Assembly: GCA_964413535.1 (NCBI GenBank)
Contig: CAYPTB010000007.1
Coordinates: forward strand, 1 to 64,000
Direction of reading: 5' to 3'
Origin: CAYPTB01 sp964413535
Lineage (GTDB): Bacteria; Planctomycetota; UBA1135; GCA-002686595
DNA length: 64,000 bases
Under the pieces are notes generated by a model that saw only the letters and a list, made by a program, of their open reading frames with translations, was not told where the DNA came from and searched no databases. Shown piece by piece: positions 45,637 to 54,296 of the stretch. The position numbers and the translations under genes were made by a program. Position 1 is the stretch's first letter. Every line of letters starts with the position of its first letter.

Positions 45637-45777
45637 TCTAGCTCGCGCCGAACCATCTCGGCGTCGCCCACTCGCGCCACTTCACAGGATTCTGCGGCGT
45701 GCGGTCATCTCCAATAGCTCCGGGAGCCCACGTCGCTTCGCCCGTTGGCATAATGCCCGTCTGCGTTAGGGCATCCC

Positions 45778-45927
45778 ATGCGCAAGCACTACGTCTGGCT
45801 CGGCCTGGCACTGGCGTCTCTACTCGCGTGGCTTGCGGTGCGGAGCGGGCCAGTGGGGACGGATCACGCTCCGCCTCGCTCCGAGCTGCCTTCCGCAAGT
45901 GCCCCGAGAGCCGTCCGGAGGATCTAG
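45778..45927 (+). CDS. very small secreted or anchored peptide, possible truncated gene
   Basis: A 49-codon frame with ATG 45778. The start MRKHYVWLGLALASLLAWLAV is an excellent signal peptide or anchor; then a Pro/Ser-rich stretch ends at TAG 45925. It looks like a secreted protein that lost its mature domain, or a short membrane peptide. No ribosome-binding site stands out. From 45637 to 45777 nothing else is supported. Confidence 0.3.
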   Translation: MRKHYVWLGLALASLLAWLAVRSGPVGTDHAPPRSELPSASAPRAVRRI

Positions 45928-46447
45928 TGGACTGTCACATCTGAATCGCTAGTACGGATCGTGCCATGACGAGCACGATCACCCTTTCGAAGAGCGAAAA
46001 AGTGGAGCTCACGCGGCGCGCGGCAAGTCAGTCCGGCGCTGCCTACGTCCGTCAGTACAACAAGGCTCCGAGAGCAGTGAAGTGGCGCAGTGCGCGTGCG
46101 GCGTCGTTGTTGTGGATCTCGAGGCCGGGATTCTCGACGAAGCGTGTCAAGGGCTCCCAGTGGTTGATCGCGCGGAGGCCACACCGCGCCTCAGCTTGAC
46201 AGGCTGCTGCCGGGCGCCGAGGATCTCGTGGGCCGTGCTCGCTTCTATCCAACCGTCTGCACAGCGATCGCCAAGGCCGTGCAGGGTGTCGATGACGCGC
46301 GCGCTCGCCAGCGTGCCGACCGCGAAGCGATCTGTGCGGCAGAATATCGTGATTACTACACTCCGATGTGGCTCTGCACTGTGGCCGCAGTTTGTACACC
46401 CACGGTCCTATTCTCTGATTGCATCCAACTGCCATAGGACAGAATCC
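45928..46447. other. mosaic of gene fragments without an intact gene
   Basis: 520 bases without a complete gene. From 45966 (+) a short frame begins MTSTITLSKSEKVELTRRAASQ, like the N-terminus of a helix-turn-helix transposase or regulator, and is lost after about 25 codons. The IS66-like fragment at 46052-46171 follows on the minus strand. From 46172 to 46419 there are only short frames. The last bases are copy 2 of the 42-bp repeat. Confidence 0.5.
46052..46171 (-). mobile_element. IS66-type transposase C-terminal fragment
   Basis: 39 residues on the minus strand: AINHWEPLTRFVENPGLEIH then NNDAARALRHFTALGALLY. They match the IS66 transposase block (YALNHWEALTRFLEDGRLPIDNNAAERALRP, in family-consensus form). 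The third acidic residue of the DDE triad (NNxxE) is Ala here, so the fragment is inactive. The central part of an IS66-type transposase lies at 47646-47975 on the same strand, with the FG-GAP-like gene between them. Confidence 0.65.
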
Positions 46448-46461
46448 ATGAGACACTATCT
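46420..46461. repeat. 42-bp direct repeat, copy 2
   Basis: Identical to 38288-38329. In this copy the repeat covers the AGGA ribosome-binding site, ATG 46448 and the first codons (MRHYL) of the FG-GAP-like gene, so this is the natural context and the other copy is the displaced one. Confidence 0.85.
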
Positions 46462-47647
46462 CGCAAAGGCGTTGTGTACGGCGAGCCTCCTCGTCGGGTC
46501 CCATGTTGGGCAGACACCCAAATTCATTGTGAAGCTTCTATCATCAAGTGTCGGTACGCAAGACTACGGCTACTCCACCACAGTTGAGGGTCAACTATGG
46601 GTGGTGGGAGATCCCCGTGACGTTTCATTTGGTCAGGATTCCGGCGCAGTTCACGTTGCCATGGGGCAACTCGGTGCCAATTGGACTTCCTTGCGCCCGA
46701 ACGACATCGTCTCCGGGCTCGGGTTTGGTAATGCGGTTTCAGCATCCGGGAATCGCGTCGCGGCAACAACGTTCTTGAAGAGCACGTACGTGTTTCGCTA
46801 TGATCAAGACCAGTGGCTGCAAGAAGCGTTTATTCCTTTTGGGTCTGGTGGAAACTCTCTGTCGATGGGGGCCGGCCGACTAGCGATTGGGCTACCATCT
46901 TTGTTCGGAGCGAGCGCCGTGGTCATTTATCGGCTCGACTTCGGCGCTGACAGCACTGACCCGAGCGATGACACATGGGTCCAAGAAGCATGGATCCCAG
47001 GAGGCCAGAAGAACTCGTTCGGCGCGGCGCTAGCACTCGACGGCAGTCGACTAGTCGTGGGCGCTCCTGCAGCCTCGGCAGGAGGCAAGAAGACTGGCCT
47101 CGCATTCGTCTATGAGTACGACGGCGTAACATGGACCCTGGTAAAGACACTGCGGCCGGTCGGCGTTACGGAGGAAGCGAGCTTTGGTGCTTCGGTTGCC
47201 TTGAAGGGCAGTCTAATCGTTGTTGGAGCGCCTCGGCATCAGCCGAGCGTACAAGGCGCAGGTAAGGGAACCGCTCTTGTGTATCGCCTTGACCCTATCT
47301 CCAACTCATGGAGGCACGAAGCGAGCCTGACCGATCCAGAAGCGCATTCTGACGATCTGTTCGGTCGATCGGTTGCGATTGGAGACAGAACCGCTTTCGT
47401 CGGTGCATATGGGGCGGAGGCGGGTAGCAAGCAATCGGTTGGCGCGGTCTGTCAGTACAGAACAGATCGTGCCGGCAACAGCCATAATGCTAGAGCGGCT
47501 TGGTCTCTCGTTAGCCGGATCACCGCCAGAGATGCCGCACCCGGCGATGCCTTCGGGTGGTCTCTGGCACACGGAGGAAACGCACTCCTCATCGGGGCTC
47601 CGAATACGATTACTGGCGGATCGGTGTACGCTTACGCGACGAAATGA
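46448..47647 (+). CDS. secreted FG-GAP/beta-propeller-like protein, lower GC
   Basis: A 399-aa exported protein with signal peptide at residues 1-21 (LCTASLLVGSHVGQ). Seven or so blades of the pattern FGxAVAxxGxRLVVGAPxxxxGGxxxGxAYVY recur: FGNAVSASGNRVAATTF, FGAALALDGSRLVVGAPAAS, FGASVALKGSLIVVGAPRHQ, FGRSVAIGDRTAFVGAYGA and FGWSLAHGGNALLIGAPNT. This is an FG-GAP-like propeller, usually extracellular. Codon use is far less GC-biased than in nearby genes (many third-position A/T), a sign of transfer. It sits between two pieces of an IS66-type transposase. The start is ATG 46448 within the 42-bp repeat. Confidence 0.78.
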   Translation: MRHYLAKALCTASLLVGSHVGQTPKFIVKLLSSSVGTQDYGYSTTVEGQLWVVGDPRDVSFGQDSGAVHVAMGQLGANWTSLRPNDIVSGLGFGNAVSASGNRVAATTFLKSTYVFRYDQDQWLQEAFIPFGSGGNSLSMGAGRLAIGLPSLFGASAVVIYRLDFGADSTDPSDDTWVQEAWIPGGQKNSFGAALALDGSRLVVGAPAASAGGKKTGLAFVYEYDGVTWTLVKTLRPVGVTEEASFGASVALKGSLIVVGAPRHQPSVQGAGKGTALVYRLDPISNSWRHEASLTDPEAHSDDLFGRSVAIGDRTAFVGAYGAEAGSKQSVGAVCQYRTDRAGNSHNARAAWSLVSRITARDAAPGDAFGWSLAHGGNALLIGAPNTITGGSVYAYATK

Positions 47648-47975
47648 GCCGGTCGTTTACCCGTGTTCCTTCTCTCAATATCTCTCAAACAATCCCTGCG
47701 CTGATCGAGCATACGCCGGCTCAGTCGGCTGCGGACGTTGCGGTATAGCTCTTTGCGCGCGGTCTCCGCGAGTTCGCGAGCTTCGGCCCTTCGTTTGATC
47801 GCACGCTCGACCGAGAAGAGACGGCCGATCGCGCGCATCAACGGCACGGCTTGCTTCGCCCGTGTCGAGCGCTTCCTTCACCTTCCAGCGCGCGCACGCC
47901 CAGCACCCTGCGCGAAGGATGCCGTTCTGCTTTACGACTTCGTCGTAGCCGGAGTATCCATCCGAGCCCAGAGCA
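47646..47975 (-). mobile_element. IS66-type transposase central fragment, frameshifted
   Basis: The minus strand encodes GSDGYSGYDEVVKQNGILRA followed by GCWACARWKVKEALDTGEASRA. This is the IS66 block around the second catalytic Asp (DGYxGYD...GCWAHxRRKFxEA). Near 47840 a frameshift occurs and the match continues in another frame with LMRAIGRLFSVERAIKRR (IGxLYxIExxAK in the family) to about 47680. The transposase is not functional. From 47976 to 48132 I see no gene. Confidence 0.7.
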
Positions 47976-48132
47976 CCGAAGGGTCGGCGGTTTGCTGCGC
48001 GACCGCGAGTGCGAGCCCCTCGGTCCAGAGATGCGTCACGCTTGGACTCCCTCGCGCTCAGGCCGGAGGGCCCCGAGGACGGAGGGGAGCTCCGATCCTC
48101 GCGGAGCCCTCCGGCTTGCGCGCTCCAACGCG

Positions 48133-48690
48133 CTACGCGCCCTTCGTCTTGCGGCGATGGTTCGCGGTCACGAAGGTCGTCCACGTGCCGTCGGCGTTCT
48201 GGATCGACGACGTCATCACCTTGTGGCCAGGGCCCTTGATCTCGATCGCGTCGCGGTAGGACGCGGTCTTGGACGGGTCGTCGAACCTCGGCCCTTCCGT
48301 CTCGAGCGTCAGCACCTTCTTGGCGGCGTCGAGCGAGCCCGTGTAGTTCCACAGGTGCGAGTGGCGCGTGTCGATCCACGTGCCGACGAAGGCCTGCTCG
48401 TCCGGGTCGTAGCCGATCGTCATCATCGAGGTGAACGGCGTGCCGCCGAAGGAGGCGTTGCCCTCCGCCACGATCCACAGGCCGCCGAGCGCGCGCACGC
48501 TCTCCGTGCTCTCCATCATCATCGGCGCCATGCCCTGGCCCATCGACATCTCGCAGTCGACGTCCCATTCGCCGACGAGCTGCTCGAGCCAGCGGTGCTG
48601 CTCGAGCCGCGGGCTCGGCTCCGGCATCTCCATGTCCTGGACGGCGAGGGTGCAGAGGGGCAAGAGTGCGATGAGTGCAATCGTCTTCAT
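48133..48690 (-). CDS. exported DUF1579 family protein
   Basis: A 185-aa protein with a short signal peptide (IALIALLPLCTLA). The DUF1579 core is clear: RWLEQLVGEWDVDCEM, ESVRALGGLWIVAEG, TSMMTIGYDPDEQAFVGTWIDT, MTSSIQNADGTWTTFVTANHRRK. The fold is a lipocalin-like beta barrel of unknown function, often seen in planctomycete and myxobacterial genomes. Its C-terminal 45 residues resemble those of the chimeric pseudogene at 38060-38287, so at least one more copy existed. It is divergent from the glutamine-synthetase-like gene, with 206 bases between starts. Confidence 0.85.
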   Translation of the reverse strand: MKTIALIALLPLCTLAVQDMEMPEPSPRLEQHRWLEQLVGEWDVDCEMSMGQGMAPMMMESTESVRALGGLWIVAEGNASFGGTPFTSMMTIGYDPDEQAFVGTWIDTRHSHLWNYTGSLDAAKKVLTLETEGPRFDDPSKTASYRDAIEIKGPGHKVMTSSIQNADGTWTTFVTANHRRKTKGA

Positions 48691-48896
48691 GATCGGTTTC
48701 CTCGTTGGGGGGGTGAGCAGAGGAGTCTAGCGCCAAAAGAGGAGCCGTCGCCCGTGAGGCTCGCTCGGGGCGGAAGGGGCGCGGGTGACAGCGGAGCGAC
48801 CGAAACGTCCCGCGGCGCCCGATCGAAGCGAGGGCCCCCTTGCCCGAGGGCCGTGCGAGCCACTAGGCTCCGGCCGCTTTGCCGAAGGGAGAGAAG

Positions 48897-50279
48897 GTGC
48901 CCGAGCGCGTGCGGGGGATGCTCACCCGCGAGGAGCTCTGCGCGCGCGTCGAGGCGGACGAGATCGACACGGTGCTCGTCGTGTTCCCCGATCTGTACGG
49001 GCGCTTGATGGGCAAGCGCTTCGACGCGGAGTTCTTCCTCGCGGAAGGCGTCGAGCACGGCACGCACGCCTGCGACTACCTGCTCACGGTCGACATGGAG
49101 ATGACGCCGGTCGCGGGCTATCGCTTCGCGAACTGGGAGCGCGGCTACGGCGACTTCCACCTCGCGCCGGACCTCGGGACGCTGCGCGTCGCGGCGTGGC
49201 TCCCGAAGACGGCGTTCGTCCTGTGCGACCTGCTCGACGTCCGGAGCCACGCGCTCGTCGCCGTCGCGCCGCGCTCGATCCTGCGCGCGCAGCTCGCGCG
49301 GCTCGCCGAGGCCGGCTACACGGCGCAGGCCGCGAGCGAGCTCGAGTACTACCTCTTCCGCGACTCCTACCGCGACGCGGCTAAGAAGGGCTACGCGGGG
49401 CTCGAGCCGGCGGGCTGGTACCTCGAGGACTACCACGCGCTGCAAGGCACGCGCGAGGAGCCGTTCACGCAGGCGGTGCGGCGCCACCTGCGCGACTCGG
49501 GCGTGCCGGTCGAGAACTCGAAGGGCGAGTGGGGGCTCGGCCAGCACGAGCTCAACGTGCGCTACGCCGAAGCGCTCGCGATGGCGGACCGCCACGTCGT
49601 CTACAAGCAGTGCCTGAAGGAGGTGGCGGACGCGCAGGGGCTCTCGGTCACGTTCATGGCGAAGCCCTACGCCGACCGCGCGGGCTCGAGCTGCCACGTG
49701 CACCTGAGCCTGTGGTCGGGCGGGAAGAACGCGTTCGCGGGCGAGCGCGAGCTCGGGCCCGTGCGCGGCTCCGATCCGTTCCGCTGGTTCCTCGGCGGCT
49801 TCCTCGCGCACGCGAACGAGGTCATGCCGTTCTACGCGCCGACGGTGAACAGCTACAAGCGCTTCCAAGCCGGCTCGTGGGCGCCGACGCGGCTCGCGTG
49901 GAGCTACGACAACCGCACGGCGGGCTTCCGCGTCGTAGGAGGCGGGCCGTCGTTGCGCATCGAGTGCCGCATCCCCGGCGCGGACTGCAACCCCTACCTC
50001 GCCTTCGCCGCGGCCCTCGCGTCGGGCCTGGACGGCATCGCGCAGAAGCTCGAGCCGCCCGCGATGTTCGCGGGCGACATGTACAAGGCGGTGGAGCTCG
50101 AGCGCGTGGCCGCGAGCCTGCGCGACGCGACGGACGTCTTCGAGAAGAGCGCGTTTGCGCGCGCGGCGTTCGGCGCCGAGGTCGTCGAGCACTACGCGCA
50201 CTTCTTCCGCACCGAGCAGGAGCAGTACGACAAGGCCGTGACCGACTGGGAGCGGCAGCGCTACTTCGAGCGCATCTGA
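48897..50279 (+). CDS. glutamine synthetase-family ligase (GlnA3/PuuA-like)
   Basis: An ATP-dependent gamma-glutamyl ligase, 460 aa from GTG 48897 (GAAGGGAGAAG directly upstream; TTG 48879 is the alternative). It has a GS beta-grasp N-domain (FPDLYGRLMGKRFDAEFF) and catalytic domain: SELEYYLF (metal Glu), WGLGQHELNVRYAEAL, SSCHVHLSLW (metal His), NSYKRFQAGSWAPTRLAWSYDNRTAGFRV (Arg residues for ATP/Glu, shown in pieces) and IECRIPGADCNPYLAFAAAL. It lacks features of ammonia-assimilating GSI such as the adenylylation-site context. Members with this pattern glutamylate amines such as putrescine. A following SDR and nearby aldehyde dehydrogenase support amine catabolism. Confidence 0.82.
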   Translation: MPERVRGMLTREELCARVEADEIDTVLVVFPDLYGRLMGKRFDAEFFLAEGVEHGTHACDYLLTVDMEMTPVAGYRFANWERGYGDFHLAPDLGTLRVAAWLPKTAFVLCDLLDVRSHALVAVAPRSILRAQLARLAEAGYTAQAASELEYYLFRDSYRDAAKKGYAGLEPAGWYLEDYHALQGTREEPFTQAVRRHLRDSGVPVENSKGEWGLGQHELNVRYAEALAMADRHVVYKQCLKEVADAQGLSVTFMAKPYADRAGSSCHVHLSLWSGGKNAFAGERELGPVRGSDPFRWFLGGFLAHANEVMPFYAPTVNSYKRFQAGSWAPTRLAWSYDNRTAGFRVVGGGPSLRIECRIPGADCNPYLAFAAALASGLDGIAQKLEPPAMFAGDMYKAVELERVAASLRDATDVFEKSAFARAAFGAEVVEHYAHFFRTEQEQYDKAVTDWERQRYFERI

Positions 50280-50346
50280 GGCGATCGATCCGCGACGGAC
50301 TCGTCCACGTGAACGGATCCAGGCGAACGTACCCACGGCGAACGAC

Positions 50347-51120
50347 ATGCGATTGAAGGACAAGGTTGCCCTGATCACGGGCGCGGGCGGCGGGATCGGC
50401 GGCGAGTCGGCGCTCCTCTTCGCTTCCGAGGGCGCGAGCGTCGTCGTGGCCGACGTCGACGAGAAGATGGGCGCCGATGCGGTGAAGCGCGTGAAGGCGC
50501 TCGGCGGTCGCGCCGCGTTCGTGCGCGCCGACGTCTCCAAGGACCAGGACTGCGCGCAGATGGTCGCGTTCGCCGAGCTCACCTTCGGCAAGCTCGACGT
50601 GCTCTTCAACAACGCCGGCATCATGCTCGGCGACGACGACGACGCGACGAAGACGCCCGAGGCCGTGTGGGAGAAGACGCTCGCGATCAACCTGAAGGGC
50701 GTGTTCCTGGGCTGCAAGCACGGGATCCCCGCGCTGCGCCGCGCCGGCGGCGGCTCCGTGATCAACGTCGCGTCCTTCGTCGCCATCGTCGGCGCCGCGA
50801 CGCCGCAGATCGCCTACACCGCGAGCAAGGGCGGCGTGCTCGCGATGACGCGCGAGCTCGCCGTCATCCACGCGCGCGAGAAGATCCGCGTGAACGCGCT
50901 CTGCCCGGGCCCCTTGCGCACCGAGCTCCTGATGAAGTTCCTCGACACCGACGCCAAGAAGCAGCGCCGCCTCGTCCACATCCCCATGGGCCGCTTCGGC
51001 GAGGCCAAGGAGATCGCGAAGGCCGCGCTCTTCCTCGCGAGCGACGACTCCTCCTTCATGACCGGCAGCTCCCTCGTCGTCGACGGCGGCATCACCGCCG
51101 CCTACGTCACGCCGGAGTAG
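50347..51120 (+). CDS. short-chain dehydrogenase/reductase
   Basis: A classical NAD(P)-dependent SDR, 257 aa. Cofactor loop TGAGGGIG (residues 11-18), acidic VVADVDEK after strand 2 (NAD preference), NNAG, catalytic Ser in INVASF and YTASK with the YxxxK pair, and C-terminal 'GSSLVVDGG'. It follows the glutamine-synthetase-like gene by 67 bases on the same strand and is probably co-transcribed. In related clusters of amine catabolism an SDR oxidises an intermediate; the substrate here is unknown. Confidence 0.88.
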   Translation: MRLKDKVALITGAGGGIGGESALLFASEGASVVVADVDEKMGADAVKRVKALGGRAAFVRADVSKDQDCAQMVAFAELTFGKLDVLFNNAGIMLGDDDDATKTPEAVWEKTLAINLKGVFLGCKHGIPALRRAGGGSVINVASFVAIVGAATPQIAYTASKGGVLAMTRELAVIHAREKIRVNALCPGPLRTELLMKFLDTDAKKQRRLVHIPMGRFGEAKEIAKAALFLASDDSSFMTGSSLVVDGGITAAYVTPE

Positions 51121-51192
51121 GCGCGCGAGCGCGGTTCGGCAGAACTATCCGCGACGACGAGCAGGCCCCAACAAGCACAGACCGTTCGAGAC

Positions 51193-52623
51193 TCAGCGCC
51201 GGCGCTCCACGATCTCGAAAGCGACGACCTCCTCGACGGTGGCTATCACCAGCAAGGGATGACCACGAGCGGCCGTGGGCAACCAGGCGACATCGAGGGG
51301 CGAATCCTCTGCCTTCGGAAACACCTCTCCAGCCACCAATGCGCCGCTGCGGAGATCGACCAGGTACACGAGGAAGCGAGTCGAGCTCTCGTCGATCGCG
51401 ATGGCTCCCCAACGACCCTCGGCGTCCACCTCGAAGACCACGCCGTACGCTGACTCGTTGGAGAAAGGAAGCTCGTGCCGCCACACCAGCTCTCCCGTAC
51501 CAGTCGCTCCGAAAGCCACCATGAGACGGTTCGGGGACCATGTGTACTCGTCGACACCGACGATGAGGTCCTTTCCGGGCCGTTCGACCGATCGAACCAC
51601 GTTCGCCGAAAGCGAAGGGGCGAGTAGAGCCAATTCCTTCCCGCTGGGGTCATAGAGACGCAAGTGACCCGGCGCCGGACGGCCGACGGAGGCGAGGATC
51701 ACTTCCAGTCCTTCGTCGCCGACGACGTCTCCGACGGCCGCCGACATCGTCTGGCCGAGCTCGGGTGTGCTCCACAGCGGTACGCCCCGATGGTCGTAGA
51801 CGCCACAAGACAGGATCAGCTCGTCGAGACCATCGCGGTCGATGTCGGCGACACACTCGATGTCGTAGCAGAGGTCGACGGTCACGGACCACAAGGACTG
51901 CCCCTCCGCTGTCACTGCCGAACAGCCTCCAGGCAGCACATATCCCACGAGGTCCAGCGCCCCGACGGCCTCGAGGTGCGAAGTCTCGCGTCGAAGGGCC
52001 GCGCAATGGAGTCCGTTGAGTGAGTGGGCGGTCTCGAACTCGCGCTTCCTGTCCCCCGTCGGACCGAGGACGAGGACTTCGTTCTTCGTGCCTGCTTCGC
52101 GAAAGACGTACACGTAGAGATCCTTGGTGCGAGGATCGACAGCAACCCACCCGTATTCGACGCCTTCTTCCGCGGCGTGCTTCCACACGGTCCGCAGCGT
52201 GAGCATGAACTCCGACTCGCGCGAGTCTGCTTCGCTTGCCCGGGCGGTGGAGGGTTCATGGACGAGATCCACGTCGGGGGGAACACCATCGTCGATGACG
52301 TCGAGTCGGGGGAGCTCCGTAGGGAAGTCGGCGAAGGGAAGCCCTTGCCCAACAGAAGGGCCGTCGAAGGGAGCGCGCTCGGCGTTGGTCTCCTCCGGCG
52401 GCCGCGAGTCGTCGCGATGCTCCAAACCCGACGAGGTGATCGCTACGGGTTCGCGGGTGCTCCCCGGCATCTCCACGCTCTCGGTGGAGAACGCGGCGAA
52501 CGCGTGCTCCACAGCAGGAGCCGCGTCGAAGCGGTCGTCGCGGAGGAGGACGAGCGTCGTTGCGACCGTGAGGACGACTGCGGCGGCGAGCACGCCTTGA
52601 ACGGTCCGATCCATGTTTCTCAT
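51193..52623 (-). CDS. membrane-anchored beta-propeller-like protein of unknown function
   Basis: A 476-aa protein; ATG 52623 is preceded by GGAGGAAGAGG. One N-terminal anchor lies at residues about 10-28 (VLAAAVVLTVATTLVLL). A disordered linker of about 110 residues rich in Pro/Glu/Ser follows. The rest is a propeller: DPRTKDLYVYVFREAG, ADIDRDGLDELILSCGVYDHRG, GDVVGDEGLEVILASVGR and VDLRSGALVAGEVF, with partial DxDRDG calcium loops. The architecture resembles the lipoprotein at 34905-36014. It is convergent with the SDR gene and separated by about 300 bases from the aldehyde dehydrogenase on the same strand. No function can be assigned. Confidence 0.65.
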   Translation of the reverse strand: MRNMDRTVQGVLAAAVVLTVATTLVLLRDDRFDAAPAVEHAFAAFSTESVEMPGSTREPVAITSSGLEHRDDSRPPEETNAERAPFDGPSVGQGLPFADFPTELPRLDVIDDGVPPDVDLVHEPSTARASEADSRESEFMLTLRTVWKHAAEEGVEYGWVAVDPRTKDLYVYVFREAGTKNEVLVLGPTGDRKREFETAHSLNGLHCAALRRETSHLEAVGALDLVGYVLPGGCSAVTAEGQSLWSVTVDLCYDIECVADIDRDGLDELILSCGVYDHRGVPLWSTPELGQTMSAAVGDVVGDEGLEVILASVGRPAPGHLRLYDPSGKELALLAPSLSANVVRSVERPGKDLIVGVDEYTWSPNRLMVAFGATGTGELVWRHELPFSNESAYGVVFEVDAEGRWGAIAIDESSTRFLVYLVDLRSGALVAGEVFPKAEDSPLDVAWLPTAARGHPLLVIATVEEVVAFEIVERRR

Positions 52624-52925
52624 CCTCTTCCTCCCGGGAACTCGCGCCGAGCGAACTCGCCACGCTGGCGCACTCGGATTGGACAGAGCTCGTACAGAAC
52701 GTCGTCGCTCCCGCGATCACGGAAGGCGCCGGAATCGACCTCCGTGTAAGTCGGGTAGGAGAAAAATCGGTGTCCCGAGCGCGGTGACGGCAACGGAGAG
52801 CGCGACGGAATGGCGTTTCATGCGGACCCTTTCGCTCGACTCGACGGCGATGGGGTCGTCGACAAGGCTAACCGCGATAGCCGACGCCAGAGACGAAGGA
52901 ATCTCGTCGGGCAGCCGGGAGTGCG
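52624..52925. other. 302-base gap with one very small possible frame
   Basis: No gene of normal size. On the minus strand, 52821-52717 would encode 34 residues starting MKRHSVALSVAVTALGTPIFL, a good signal peptide with AAAGGG upstream of its ATG, but no mature protein follows. It is probably a chance frame or a truncated exported protein. Confidence 0.35.
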
Positions 52926-54296
52926 TCAGCGGCGGAAGTGCACGCTCTTGCGGCGCGTGAGGCCGACGAAGCCGTAGCGCGAGAGGGTGGAGCCCATGCC
53001 GCTCTCCTTCACGCCGGTCCAGGGGAGCGCGGGGTCGAGGAAGTCGCAGCGGTTCTGGTAGACGGTGCCGGCCTCGAGGTCGCGGGCGAAGCGTTCGGCG
53101 CGCTCGGCGCTCTTCGTCCAGACGGACGCGGTCAGGCCGTAGCGGCTCGCGTTCATGCGCGCGAGCGCTTCGTCGTCGTCGGCGACGGCGCGCACAGGGA
53201 CGAGCGGGCCGAAGGTCTCCTCGCGCATCGCGAGGCACTCGTCGGGGCAGTCGGCGAGCAGCGTGGGCTCGTAGTAGAAGCCGCGCGCGCCGCTCCAGCG
53301 CTTGCCGCCGCACAGGACTCGGGCGCCGTGCGCGCGGGCATCCGCGACCTGCGCCTCGACGGCGTCGAGCGCGCGCGCGTCGACGAGCGGGCCCATCGTC
53401 GTCGCTTCGTCCTGCGGGTCGCCGAGGCGGTAGCGCTCGAGCACCCGTTGCGCGCGCTCGAGGAACGGCGCGTAGACCGACGCGTGCACGTACACGCGCT
53501 CGACGGCGCAGCACGATTGGCCGGCGTTGTAGCAGGCGCCGTCGACGACGTTCTCGGCAGCGAAGTCGAGGTCGGCGTCCGCGGCGACGTAGGCCGGGTC
53601 CTTGCCGCCGAGCTCGAGGCCGGCGTCGATCAGGCGCTCCGCGGCCGAGCGGTAGACGCTCTTGCCCGTGCGCACCGAGCCCGTGAACGCGACGTGGTCG
53701 ACGCGCGGGTCGAGGACGAGCTCGCCGGCCTCGGCGTCGGGCACGATCACGTGCGCGAAGACGCCCGATACGGAGAGCTTCGCGAACGCCTGCTCGAAGC
53801 GCGCGCCGGTGAGCGGCGTCTTCGGGCTGTGCTTGAGCACGACCGCGTTGCCGGCCACGAGCGCCGGCACGATCACGTTCACCGGCACGATCAACGGGTA
53901 GTTCCAGGCCGCGATGTCGAGCACCACGCCCAGCGGCTCGTGCTCGATGCGCCGCACGAAGCCCGGCTTCTCCGGCAGCAACTCGGGCGCGAGCGTCTCG
54001 GGCGCGATCGCGAGCATGTGCTCCGCGCGCTCGAGCAGGGTGTCGAGCTCGCCGCGCGCCTGCGCGAGCGGCTTGCCCATCTGCGCCGTCACCTCGCGCG
54101 CGATCTCCTCGCGGTTCTCGCGGAAGTACTGGAGCGCGGAGCGCACCTCGGCGATGCGGCGCTCGAGCGGGACGCGGCGCCAGGCGGCGGCGGCCCGGTG
54201 CGCGGCGTCGAGCTTCCGGTCGCGCGCCTCGTGCGAGTCCGTCGCGACCTCGCGCAGCACGTCGCCGGTCGCGGGATCGACGATCGCGAGGCTCAC
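52926..54296 (-). CDS. aldehyde dehydrogenase (NAD(P)+-dependent)
   Basis: A 456-aa enzyme of the ALDH superfamily. I chose GTG 54296, which overlaps the upstream TGA, because the family N-terminus (ATGDVLREV) starts there. Rossmann-side motifs: IAAWNYPLIVPVNVIVPALVAGNAVVLKHS and FTGSVRTGKSV, shown in pieces. Catalytic Glu in LELGGKDPAYV and catalytic Cys in NAGQSCCAVERVYV, plus the late EETFGPLVPV. All are intact. It probably oxidises an aliphatic or aminoaldehyde. The gene is close to the glutamine-synthetase-like ligase and SDR but on the opposite strand with a propeller gene between, so common regulation is not shown. Confidence 0.9.
   Translation of the reverse strand: MSLAIVDPATGDVLREVATDSHEARDRKLDAAHRAAAAWRRVPLERRIAEVRSALQYFRENREEIAREVTAQMGKPLAQARGELDTLLERAEHMLAIAPETLAPELLPEKPGFVRRIEHEPLGVVLDIAAWNYPLIVPVNVIVPALVAGNAVVLKHSPKTPLTGARFEQAFAKLSVSGVFAHVIVPDAEAGELVLDPRVDHVAFTGSVRTGKSVYRSAAERLIDAGLELGGKDPAYVAADADLDFAAENVVDGACYNAGQSCCAVERVYVHASVYAPFLERAQRVLERYRLGDPQDEATTMGPLVDARALDAVEAQVADARAHGARVLCGGKRWSGARGFYYEPTLLADCPDECLAMREETFGPLVPVRAVADDDEALARMNASRYGLTASVWTKSAERAERFARDLEAGTVYQNRCDFLDPALPWTGVKESGMGSTLSRYGFVGLTRRKSVHFRR

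Noticed and set aside
45638..45898. Minus-strand frame ending in KWREWATPRWFGAS
   Set aside because: The end looks protein-like, but the beginning overlaps the small secreted frame and no family is recognised; support is too weak for a feature.
47675..48736. 353-codon minus-strand frame as one gene
   Set aside because: Its first part is antisense-like shadow over the DUF1579 gene in another frame and its end is the frameshifted IS66 fragment.
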